Assembly: GCA_000648925.1 (NCBI GenBank)
Contig: JFHF01000021.1
Location: 59,748 to 123,747 of the forward strand
Length of the DNA stretch: 64,000 nt
From: Caballeronia jiangsuensis
Lineage (GTDB): Bacteria; Pseudomonadota; Gammaproteobacteria; Burkholderiales; Burkholderiaceae
Direction of reading: 5' to 3'
Of this stretch, positions 54,711 to 63,010 are shown piece after piece. A model generated the notes under the pieces. That model was given only the letters and a program-made list of their open reading frames with translations, had not been told where the DNA came from and did no database searches. Position 1 is the first letter of the stretch. Every line of letters begins with the position of its first letter. The position numbers and the translations under genes are program-made.

Positions 54711-57700
54711 GTGCGTCTGACCTCGATAAAACTCGCTGGCTTCAAGTCCTTCGTCGATCCCACGCATTTCCAGGTCCCCGGCCAGCTCGTCGGTGTGGTC
54801 GGACCGAATGGCTGTGGCAAGTCCAACATCATCGATGCCGTGCGCTGGGTGCTCGGCGAATCGCGCGCCTCCGAGTTGCGCGGCGAATCGATGCAGGACG
54901 TGATCTTCAACGGATCGACGGCGCGCAAGCCCGGCAGCCGGGCGAGCGTCGAACTCATTTTCGATAACGCCGACGGCCGCGCCGCCGGTCAGTGGAGCAG
55001 CTACGGCGAAATCGCCGTGAAGCGCGTGCTGACGCGCGACGGCACCTCCAGCTACTACATCAACAATCTGCCCGCGCGCCGCCGCGACATTCAGGACATC
55101 TTCCTCGGCACGGGCTTAGGCCCGCGCGCCTACGCGATCATCGGGCAGGGCATGATCTCGCGCATCATCGAGGCGAAGCCGGAAGAGCTGCGCGTGTTTC
55201 TCGAAGAAGCCGCGGGCGTGTCGAAGTACAAGGAGCGCCGTCGCGAAACCGAGAACCGTCTGCATGACACGCGCGAGAATCTGACGCGCGTCGAGGACAT
55301 CGTCCGCGAGCTTTCGAACAATCTCGAGAAGCTCGAAGCGCAGGCGGTCGTCGCGACCAAGTACAAGGCGCTGCAGGCCGAAGGCGAAGAGAAGCAACGC
55401 CTGCTGTGGCTCTTGCGCAAGAAGGAAGCGGGCAACGAAGCCGAGCGCCAGCAGCGCGCGATCCGCGAGGCGCAGGTCGAACTGGAGGCGCAGACCGCGC
55501 GCCTGCGTGAAGTCGAAGCGCAACTGGAAACGCTGCGTGTCGCGCACTACAGCGCAAGCGACACGATGCAAGGCGCGCAAGGCTCGCTCTACGAAGCGAA
55601 TGCCGAAGTGAGCCGGCTCGAAGCGGAGATCCGCTTCATCGTCGAGTCGCGCAATCGCGTGCAGGCGCAGATCGCCGCGCTCATCGCGCAGCGCGAACAA
55701 TGGCAGGTGCAGGCGCAGAAAGCGCACGACGAAATCGACACCGCCACCGAAGCGCTTGCCGAAGGCGAGGAAAAAGCCGCGATCGCCGCGGATACCGCCG
55801 CCGCGAAGCACGACGCGCTGCCCGCGCTCGAAGCCCGCTGGCGCGACGCGCAGGCGCAACTGAACGAAGAACGCGCGGGCATCGCGCGCGCGGAACAGGC
55901 GCTCAAGCTCGAAGCGGCGCATCAGCGCAATGCGGATCAGCAGCTTCAGCAATTGCAGCAGCGTCAGGAGCGGCTCAAGAGCGAAGCGAAAGGCCTGGAC
56001 GCACCCGACGAAGTGCATCTCGAAGAGTTGCGCATGCAGCTTGCCGAGAACGAAGAGGTTCTCGTCGAAGCACAAGCGCGCCTCGCCGATGCTCAGGAAA
56101 CGGCCCCGCGTCTGGACGCCGAACGCCGCCAGGCGCAAGAGCGCGTGCAGAAGGAAAGCGCGCAGATTCATCAGCTCGAAGCGCGGCTTGCCGCGTTGAA
56201 GCAGCTTCAGGAGAGCGTGCAGACCGAAGGCAAGATCCAGCCGTGGCTCGACAAGCACGAGCTCGGCGCGCTGCCGCGTCTGTGGAAAAAGCTGCACGTC
56301 GAGACCGGCTGGGAAGCGGCGCTCGAATCGGTGCTGCGCGAGCGTCTCGCCGCGCTGGAAGTATCGAATCTGGATTGGGTCAAGGCGTTCGCCACCGATG
56401 CGCCGCCTGCCAAGCTCGCGTTCTATTCGCCGCCCGCCGCGGGCAAGCCGGTTCAGACGCCCGATGGCTTGCGCCCGCTGCTGTCGCTCGTGCGCATCGA
56501 CGATCCGGGTCTGCGCGCCGTGCTCAACGAATGGCTCGCCACGACTTTCATCGTCGACGATCTCGCGCAGGCGCTGGCTTCGCGCAATCAGTTGCCGGAG
56601 GGCGCCGCGTTCGTCGTGAAGGCGGGGCACATCGTGACGCGCGTGGGCGTGCAGCTCTACGCGCCGGATTCCGAGCAGGCAGGCATGCTTGCGCGGGCCC
56701 AGGAAATCGAGAATCTCACGAAGCAGGTGCGCGCGCAGGCGCTCTTGTCCGACGAAGCGAAGGCCAACGCCGTGCGCGCCGATGCCGCGCACACGCAAGG
56801 CTCGCAAACGCTCGCCGAGGCGCGCGCCGCCGCGGAGCGCGCGACGCAGCGCGTCCACGCATTGCAGCTCGATGTGCTGAAGCTCGCGCAGGCGCACGAA
56901 CGCTACACGCAGCGCAATACGCAGATCGGTGAGGAACTGGAAGAGATCGCCGCGCAGGTCGAAGAACAGCGTGCGCTGCGCGCCGAATCGGAAGCCGCGT
57001 TCGAGCGTCACGATGGCGAGATCGCGCAATTGCAGGCGCGTTTCGAAGACAACCAGCTCGCGTTCGAATCGCTCGACGAAGAACTCACGAACGCGCGTCA
57101 CGAATTGCGCGAACTGGAGCGCGCCGCGAGCGACGCGAGTTTCGCCGTGCGCGGCCTGTCCGCGAAGATCGACGAATACAGGCGCAACATCGACACGGCG
57201 CACGATCAGAGCGAGCGCATCGCGGGCACGCTGGAAGATGCCCGCGCCGAGCTCGAAACCATCAACGAGCAGACTGCGCAAACCGGTCTGCATGACGCAC
57301 TCGAAGTGCGCGCGGCGCGCGAGGAATCCCTGCATGCGGCGCGCGTCGAACTGGACGATCTCACCGCGCGTCTGCGTCAGGCCGACGAGCAGCGTCTCAT
57401 GGCCGAACGCTCGCTGCAGCCGCTGCGCGACAAGATCAACGAATTGCAATTGAAGGAGCAGGCCGCGCGTATCAGCGGCGAGCAGTTCGTCGAGCAACTG
57501 CAGGCGGCGGGCGTCGATGAAGCCGAGCTCGCGGAGAAGCTCACGCCGGACATGAAGCCGTCGTATCTGCAAGGCGAAGTCACGCGGCTGAACAACGCGA
57601 TCACGGCGCTCGGCCCCGTCAACATGGCCGCGCTCGAAGAGCTCACGGCCGCGACCGAGCGCAAGCACTTCCTCGACGCGCAATCGGCGGATCTCAACGA

Positions 57701-58226
57701 CGCCATCGGCACGCTGGAAGACGCGATCCAGCGAATCGACCAGGAAACGCGCGCGCTGCTGCAAGGCACGTTCGACGAGGTGAACCGTCACTTCGGCGAA
57801 CTGTTCCCGCGTCTTTTCGGCGGCGGGCAGGCGAAGCTCATCATGACCGGCGACGAAATTCTCGACGCCGGCGTGCAGGTGATGGCGCAGCCGCCCGGCA
57901 AGAAGAATTCGACGATTCACCTGCTCTCGGGCGGCGAGAAGGCGCTCACCGCGACCGCGCTCGTGTTCGCGATGTTCCAGTTGAACCCGGCGCCGTTCTG
58001 TCTGCTCGACGAGGTGGACGCGCCGCTCGACGACGCGAACACGGAGCGCTTCGCGAACCTCGTGCGCGCGATGGCGGCCAAGACGCAGTTCCTGTTCATT
58101 TCGCACAACAAGATTGCGATGGAAATGGCGCAGCAACTGATCGGCGTGACGATGCAGGAGCAGGGCGTGTCGCGCATCGTCGCGGTGGACATGGAAGCCG
58201 CGGCGGGTTTCGCGCAGAACGGCTGA
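54711..58226 (+). CDS. smc: Chromosome segregation ATPase SMC
   Basis: A 1171-residue SMC protein. N-terminal head: MRLTSIKLAGFKSFVDPT and Walker A GPNGCGKSNIIDAVRWVLGE. Long coiled coils flank a hinge at about 515-640. C-terminal head: LLSGGEKALTATALVFAMF (signature) and CLLDEVDAPLDDAN (Walker B). The start is GTG at 54711. SMC with ScpA and ScpB condenses and resolves the chromosome; neither partner is in this window. A zipA-like gene and ligA follow. Confidence 0.96.
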   Translation: MRLTSIKLAGFKSFVDPTHFQVPGQLVGVVGPNGCGKSNIIDAVRWVLGESRASELRGESMQDVIFNGSTARKPGSRASVELIFDNADGRAAGQWSSYGEIAVKRVLTRDGTSSYYINNLPARRRDIQDIFLGTGLGPRAYAIIGQGMISRIIEAKPEELRVFLEEAAGVSKYKERRRETENRLHDTRENLTRVEDIVRELSNNLEKLEAQAVVATKYKALQAEGEEKQRLLWLLRKKEAGNEAERQQRAIREAQVELEAQTARLREVEAQLETLRVAHYSASDTMQGAQGSLYEANAEVSRLEAEIRFIVESRNRVQAQIAALIAQREQWQVQAQKAHDEIDTATEALAEGEEKAAIAADTAAAKHDALPALEARWRDAQAQLNEERAGIARAEQALKLEAAHQRNADQQLQQLQQRQERLKSEAKGLDAPDEVHLEELRMQLAENEEVLVEAQARLADAQETAPRLDAERRQAQERVQKESAQIHQLEARLAALKQLQESVQTEGKIQPWLDKHELGALPRLWKKLHVETGWEAALESVLRERLAALEVSNLDWVKAFATDAPPAKLAFYSPPAAGKPVQTPDGLRPLLSLVRIDDPGLRAVLNEWLATTFIVDDLAQALASRNQLPEGAAFVVKAGHIVTRVGVQLYAPDSEQAGMLARAQEIENLTKQVRAQALLSDEAKANAVRADAAHTQGSQTLAEARAAAERATQRVHALQLDVLKLAQAHERYTQRNTQIGEELEEIAAQVEEQRALRAESEAAFERHDGEIAQLQARFEDNQLAFESLDEELTNARHELRELERAASDASFAVRGLSAKIDEYRRNIDTAHDQSERIAGTLEDARAELETINEQTAQTGLHDALEVRAAREESLHAARVELDDLTARLRQADEQRLMAERSLQPLRDKINELQLKEQAARISGEQFVEQLQAAGVDEAELAEKLTPDMKPSYLQGEVTRLNNAITALGPVNMAALEELTAATERKHFLDAQSADLNDAIGTLEDAIQRIDQETRALLQGTFDEVNRHFGELFPRLFGGGQAKLIMTGDEILDAGVQVMAQPPGKKNSTIHLLSGGEKALTATALVFAMFQLNPAPFCLLDEVDAPLDDANTERFANLVRAMAAKTQFLFISHNKIAMEMAQQLIGVTMQEQGVSRIVAVDMEAAAGFAQNG

Positions 58227-58403
58227 AGCATCGCGGTTCGCAAAAGTTTCGATTGAATGAAGGGCCGGACAGTGATCCGGCGGCGTGCGTCAAGGCGCGG
58301 AGTGGCGCGCATCGGCCAGGCGGCGGCGAAAAGCCGGAACGCGGCGCGATGCGTGCGACAGATCGCGCGGCGCTTCGTAACCTAAAAGGATGATGGAGCC
58401 TGC

Positions 58404-59651
58404 ATGGACGAGTTGACACTCGGTTTGATTGGAGCCGGAGCCGTGGTGGTGGGCGGCGTGGTCGTGTACAACGCGTGGCAGAGCGCGAAGGTGCGTCGCA
58501 AGATGCCGCGTCCGATGCCCGATGATGCGGCCGATGCGCTCGCGCGCCAGGACGCCGACGACGAGCAGCCGTTCATCGAACCCGTGCGCCAGTCGCGGCG
58601 CGAGCCGGTCGCGGGCGAGGTCGATGGCGCCGACGATCAGCCGCGCGATACGCGCATGGAACCGAGCTTCGGCGGCGCGAATCCGCCGCCGGTCGCACCT
58701 GCGGATACCGCCGTCGATCTCCAGGCCGAGGCGACGTCCGCCAATGGCGCCGCGCAGGAAACCGAAATCGACAACGAGAATGAACGCGCCGAACCGGTGA
58801 TGCCCGCTGCCACCACGATTTCTTCGGCGCCGCCGGCGGTCGTGGATCGGCGCATCGACTGCGTGGTGCCGATTCGCCTCGCCGCGCCGGTCCCGGGCGA
58901 TCGCGTGATTCCGCTCGCGCAGCGTCTGCGCCGGGCGGGCACGAAGCCCGTCACGATCGAAGGCAAGGCCGAGGGCGAAGCCGCGTGGGAATTGCCGCGC
59001 AACGGCATGCGCTACGAAGAACTGCGCGCGGCCGCGCAACTCGCGAATCGCAGCGGCCCGCTCAACGAACTCGAATTCTCCGAGTTCGTGACGGGCGTGC
59101 AGCGCCTCGCCGACGCCATCGACGGTGCGCCCGAATTCCCCGACATGATGGAGACCGTCGGCATGGCGCGCGAGCTCGACGCGTTCGCCGCGCAGTGCGA
59201 CGCGCAACTCTCGATCAACATCCTCTCCGACGGCGCGCCGTGGTCCGCGAACTACGTGCAGGCGGTGGCGTCGCAGGACGGCCTGCTGCTGTCGCGCGAC
59301 GGCACGCGTTTCGTGAAGCTCGACGCGAAGCAGAATCCCGTCTTCATGCTCCAGTTCGGCGACACCAACTTTCTGCGCGACGACCTCACCTACAAGGGCG
59401 GCCAGATGATCACGCTGGTGCTCGACGTGCCCGTCGCCGACGAGGACATCCTGCCGTTCCGCCTGATGTGCGATTACGCGAAGTCGCTCTCGGAGCGCAT
59501 CGGCGCGCGCGTCGTCGACGATCAGCGGCGGCCGCTGCCCGAATCCGCGCTGCTCGCCATCGAAAAGCAGTTGATGACGCTCTATGCGAAGCTGGAGCAG
59601 GCGGGCATGCCGGCCGGCTCGCCAGCAACGCGACGTCTTTTCAGCCAGTAA
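58404..59651 (+). CDS. zipA: ZipA-like cell division protein
   Basis: A 415-residue bitopic protein: N-terminal transmembrane helix LGLIGAGAVVVGGVVVYNAW, a charged Pro/Ala/Glu linker (about 30-170), and a C-terminal ZipA-type FtsZ-binding domain (about 270-400; WSANYVQAVASQDGLLLSRDG, MLQFGDTNFL). ZipA tethers FtsZ to the inner membrane. The smc-zipA-ligA order is the conserved context; the N-terminal helix and linker match ZipA architecture. Similarity to E. coli ZipA is probably low, so some confidence is reserved. Confidence 0.85.
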   Translation: MDELTLGLIGAGAVVVGGVVVYNAWQSAKVRRKMPRPMPDDAADALARQDADDEQPFIEPVRQSRREPVAGEVDGADDQPRDTRMEPSFGGANPPPVAPADTAVDLQAEATSANGAAQETEIDNENERAEPVMPAATTISSAPPAVVDRRIDCVVPIRLAAPVPGDRVIPLAQRLRRAGTKPVTIEGKAEGEAAWELPRNGMRYEELRAAAQLANRSGPLNELEFSEFVTGVQRLADAIDGAPEFPDMMETVGMARELDAFAAQCDAQLSINILSDGAPWSANYVQAVASQDGLLLSRDGTRFVKLDAKQNPVFMLQFGDTNFLRDDLTYKGGQMITLVLDVPVADEDILPFRLMCDYAKSLSERIGARVVDDQRRPLPESALLAIEKQLMTLYAKLEQAGMPAGSPATRRLFSQ

Positions 59652-59843
59652 GCGTTCGATGCGCGCGGCTCGAAACGCGCGCTTGCCGCAAGAGAATCGC
59701 GCCCCGGCCGGGGCGCTTTTCTTTGCGTGCGCGCCGCCGCACCGACGCCCGCACTTAGGCCATTCGGCCGATGCCACGATTTACCGATCTTCTGAGACAA
59801 TCGAACGGTCGGTTGACTGACTTATCCACTTTCCCGAAGCCGC

Positions 59844-61922
59844 ATGTCCCGAAAAACAAAAGCCGAGTCCGCCGCTGCCGCCACGTCGGGAGCCGCTGTG
59901 CCAAGCGCCGATCGTCCGGCCGAGCGCGCGGCGTGGCTGCGCTCGGAGCTGGAGCGCGCGAACTACGCGTACTACGTGCTGGATCAGCCGGATCTGCCCG
60001 ACGCCGAATACGACACGCTCTTCAAGGAGCTTCAGGGCATCGAGGCCGATCACCCGGATCTCGTCACGCCGGATTCGCCGACGCAGCGCGTGGGCGGCGA
60101 AGTGGCCGAGGGCTTCACGCCGGTCGTCCACGACGTGCCAATGCTCTCGCTCAATAACGGTTTCGCGGACGAGGACATCGTCGCGTTCGACAAGCGCGTG
60201 TCCGACGCACTGGGCCACACGCCCGTCGAATATGCATGCGAGCTGAAGTTCGACGGACTCGCCATTTCCCTGCGTTTCGAAGACGGCCATTTCGTGCAGG
60301 CCGCGACGCGCGGCGACGGCGCGACCGGCGAGGACGTCACCGCGAACGTGCGCACCATCCGCTCCATTCCGCTGACGCTGAAAGGCAAGAACGTGCCGAA
60401 GCGGCTCGACGTGCGCGGCGAGGTGCTGATGTTCAAGCGCGACTTCGAGCGCCTGAATGCGCGTCAGCGCGACGCGGGACAGCGCGAATTCGCGAATCCA
60501 CGCAACGCGGCGGCGGGCGGCTTGCGCCAGCTCGACTCGAAGATGACCGCGCAGCGCTCGCTGTCGTTCTTCGCTTACGGCATCGGCGTGCTGGAAGGCG
60601 CCGAGATGCCGGCCACGCACGCGGCGCTGCTCGACTGGTACAAGGAACTGGGCTTGCCGGTGAATTCGGAGCGCGCGGTGGTCGAGGGCGCCCAGGGCTT
60701 GCTCGGCTTCTTCGGCAGGATCGGCGAGAAGCGCGACAAGCTGCCGTATGACATCGACGGCGTCGTCTACAAGGTCGATCGCCGCGACGAGCAGGACAAG
60801 CTCGGCTTCGTGTCGCGTGCGCCGCGCTTCGCGCTCGCGCACAAGTTTCCGGCGCAGGAAGCGCTGACGGAATTGCTCGCCATCGACGTGCAGGTCGGCC
60901 GCACCGGCGCGATCACGCCGGTCGCCCGTCTCGCGCCGGTGTTCGTCGGCGGCGCGACGGTCACCAACGCGACGCTGCACAACGAGGATGAAGTCCGGCG
61001 CAAGGACATCCGCATCGGCGATACGGTCACGGTGCGGCGCGCGGGCGACGTGATTCCCGAAGTGGTCGGCGCGATTCTCGATCGCCGTCCCGACGATGCG
61101 CGCGAATTCGTGATGCCGACGGAATGCCCCGTCTGCGGCTCGAAGATCGAGCGCCTGCCGGACGAGGCGATTGCGCGCTGCACGGGCGGGCTCTTCTGTC
61201 CGGCGCAACGCAAGCAGGCGCTCTGGCACTTCGCACAGCGCCGCGCGCTCGACATCGACGGGCTGGGCGAGAAGATCATCGATCAACTGGTCGAGCAGAA
61301 CCTCGTGCGCACGCCGGCGGATCTCTTCAGTCTCGGCTTCTCGACGCTCGCCGCGCTCGATCGCTTCGCGGACAAATCCGCGCAGAACCTGATCGATTCG
61401 CTTGAGAAAGCGAGCAAGACCACGCTCCCGCGCTTCATCTATGCGCTCGGCATCCGGCATGTGGGCGAATCGACGGCCAAGGATCTGGCCAAGCACTTCG
61501 GCTCGCTGGATCCGATCATGGCGGCATCCGTCGAAGAGTTGCTCGAAGTCAACGATGTCGGCCCGATCGTTGCGGAAGCGATTCACAACTTCTTCAGCGA
61601 AGAACACAACCAGCATGTGATCGAGCAGTTGCGCGTGAAGGTGTCGTGGCCGGAAGGACCGCCTGCGCCGAAGGCGCCGCAGGGCGTGCTGGCCGGCAAG
61701 ACCGTCGTGCTGACGGGCACGCTGCCCACGCTCGCGCGCGAGGAAGCGAAGGAGATGCTGGAGGCGGCCGGGGCGAAGGTGGCCGGCTCGGTATCGAAGA
61801 AGACCGACTACGTCGTGGCGGGTGCGGAAGCGGGCAGCAAGCTCGCGAAAGCAGAGGAACTCGGTGTCCCCGTTCTCGACGAAGACGGCATGCGTAGGCT
61901 TTTGGAAGGAGTCACTCCATGA
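59844..61922 (+). CDS. ligA: NAD-dependent DNA ligase LigA
   Basis: A 692-residue ligase. The adenylated lysine lies in CELKFDGLAISLRF (KxDG). The OB fold, a C4 zinc finger (CPVCGSKIERLPDEAIARC, then C in LFCPAQR), helix-hairpin-helix repeats (about 500-600) and a C-terminal BRCT domain (about 610-692, LAGKTVVLTGTL) follow. It joins Okazaki fragments. The first 25 residues are Ala/Ser-rich, a small extension. Its stop overlaps the def start (ATGA). Confidence 0.97.
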   Translation: MSRKTKAESAAAATSGAAVPSADRPAERAAWLRSELERANYAYYVLDQPDLPDAEYDTLFKELQGIEADHPDLVTPDSPTQRVGGEVAEGFTPVVHDVPMLSLNNGFADEDIVAFDKRVSDALGHTPVEYACELKFDGLAISLRFEDGHFVQAATRGDGATGEDVTANVRTIRSIPLTLKGKNVPKRLDVRGEVLMFKRDFERLNARQRDAGQREFANPRNAAAGGLRQLDSKMTAQRSLSFFAYGIGVLEGAEMPATHAALLDWYKELGLPVNSERAVVEGAQGLLGFFGRIGEKRDKLPYDIDGVVYKVDRRDEQDKLGFVSRAPRFALAHKFPAQEALTELLAIDVQVGRTGAITPVARLAPVFVGGATVTNATLHNEDEVRRKDIRIGDTVTVRRAGDVIPEVVGAILDRRPDDAREFVMPTECPVCGSKIERLPDEAIARCTGGLFCPAQRKQALWHFAQRRALDIDGLGEKIIDQLVEQNLVRTPADLFSLGFSTLAALDRFADKSAQNLIDSLEKASKTTLPRFIYALGIRHVGESTAKDLAKHFGSLDPIMAASVEELLEVNDVGPIVAEAIHNFFSEEHNQHVIEQLRVKVSWPEGPPAPKAPQGVLAGKTVVLTGTLPTLAREEAKEMLEAAGAKVAGSVSKKTDYVVAGAEAGSKLAKAEELGVPVLDEDGMRRLLEGVTP

Positions 61923-62452
61923 TTCGCGAAATCCTGAAGATGGGCGATCCGCGGCTTTTGCGTATCGCGCAACCGGTCGAGCATTTCGACACCCCCGAAC
62001 TGCACGCGCTCGTGCAGGACATGTTCGACACGATGCGCGACGCCAACGGCGCGGGACTCGCCGCGCCGCAGATCGGCGTCGATCTGCAGGTGGTGATCTT
62101 CGGCTTCGGGCAGAACGAGCGTTATCCGGACGCGCCGTCGGTGCCGGAGACAGTGCTCATCAATCCGATCATCACGCCGAACGGGCACGACATGGAGGAA
62201 GGCTGGGAAGGGTGCCTGTCCGTGCCGGGCTTGCGCGGCGCGGTGCAGCGCTTTTCGATGATCCGCTACCAGGGCTTCGATCAGTACGGCAACGCCATCG
62301 AGCGGCTGGCCGAGGGCTTTCACGCGCGCGTCGTGCAGCACGAGTGTGACCATCTGATCGGCAAGCTCTACCCCATGCGCATCACCGACTTCTCGAAGTT
62401 CGGCTTCACGGAAGTGCTCTTTCCGGGGCTCGACCCGGCGCGTGACGACTGA
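61919..62452 (+). CDS. def: Peptide deformylase
   Basis: A 177-residue metalloprotease that removes the formyl group from nascent proteins. Motif 1 GAGLAAPQIGV, motif 2 EGCLSVPG (metal Cys) and motif 3 QHECDHLIG (HExxH-type) are all present. Translation is coupled to ligA by ATGA overlap, which is unusual next to the common def-fmt pair; a second def near fmt may exist elsewhere in the genome (inference). Confidence 0.96.
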   Translation: MIREILKMGDPRLLRIAQPVEHFDTPELHALVQDMFDTMRDANGAGLAAPQIGVDLQVVIFGFGQNERYPDAPSVPETVLINPIITPNGHDMEEGWEGCLSVPGLRGAVQRFSMIRYQGFDQYGNAIERLAEGFHARVVQHECDHLIGKLYPMRITDFSKFGFTEVLFPGLDPARDD

Positions 62453-62486
62453 CGCCGCGCGCTTCGGACCGTAACGGAATCGTGCA

Positions 62487-62518
62487 AAAGGCCGCTTCGC
62501 CAGGGGCGGCTTTTTTTA
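62487..62518 (+). terminator. Terminator after def
   Basis: AAAGGCCGC and GCGGCTTT form a stem with one bulged base, then TTTTTTT. The stop codon of the convergent small gene lies within its T run. Confidence 0.75.
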
Positions 62519-62752
62519 CGCCAGTGTTTTCGAGCTGCCGCTGATTTCCGGCTGACGGAATACGGCGACGTGCTCCGGATTCGCGGATGCCTGGAGGCGT
62601 CCATCGGGCAGGCGGGCGATGACCATTTCCCCGATGCCGGGGCTCATCACGACGACTTCGTCGCGCAGGGCGAGCAGGGCTTCGAGCCGTCGTCGGCCGC
62701 TCACGATCTCCAGACCGGTTCCTGTCTCACGAACGATGATCTCAACTGACAT
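62516..62752 (-). CDS. Small orphan protein with ParB-box-like motif
   Basis: A 78-residue protein. GLEIVSGRRRLEALLALRDEV resembles the ParB/Srx box II nucleotide-binding motif (I-x-G-x-RR-x-x-A) but the following ENLQR box and the helix-turn-helix are absent. The rest (VVMSPGIGEMVIARLPDGRLQ, PEHVAVFRQPE) is not recognised. It may be a tiny derivative of the fold, or the resemblance may be chance. It stands alone between def and the pseudouridine synthase. Confidence 0.55.
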   Translation of the reverse strand: MSVEIIVRETGTGLEIVSGRRRLEALLALRDEVVVMSPGIGEMVIARLPDGRLQASANPEHVAVFRQPEISGSSKTLA

Positions 62753-62894
62753 GGCGATTCTCCATCATTGCCGTTCAATGCTGCTGATCCTGCTTCCGTC
62801 CATCTGAGCGGGGGCCGCGTGGCGCGCATCCACCTGACAGGTGTAACGGATCGATGATTCATTTTCTTTAGTCAAAAAACGGCTGAAAACGAAA

Positions 62895-62928
62895 AGGCAC
62901 GATCGGGACTGCATCGTGCCTATTTTTT
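62895..62928 (-). terminator. Terminator of the pseudouridine synthase gene
   Basis: AGGCACGAT and ATCGTGCCT form a 9-bp stem; T-rich tails exist in both directions (TTTTCGTTTTC on the minus strand). It lies about 80 bases past the stop at 63011. Confidence 0.7.
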
Positions 62929-63010
62929 CGCGGGAACGTCGTTTTTTTGCGACGCAACAGACGCGCGCACGCACGTTCGAACGAAGGTGCGTGCGGACTG
63001 TCCGGCGGGC

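Noticed and set aside
55116..58136. 1006-codon open frame on the minus strand opposite smc
   Set aside because: It is the third-position shadow of smc in a high-GC genome; the translated protein has no recognisable domain and smc has all SMC motifs.
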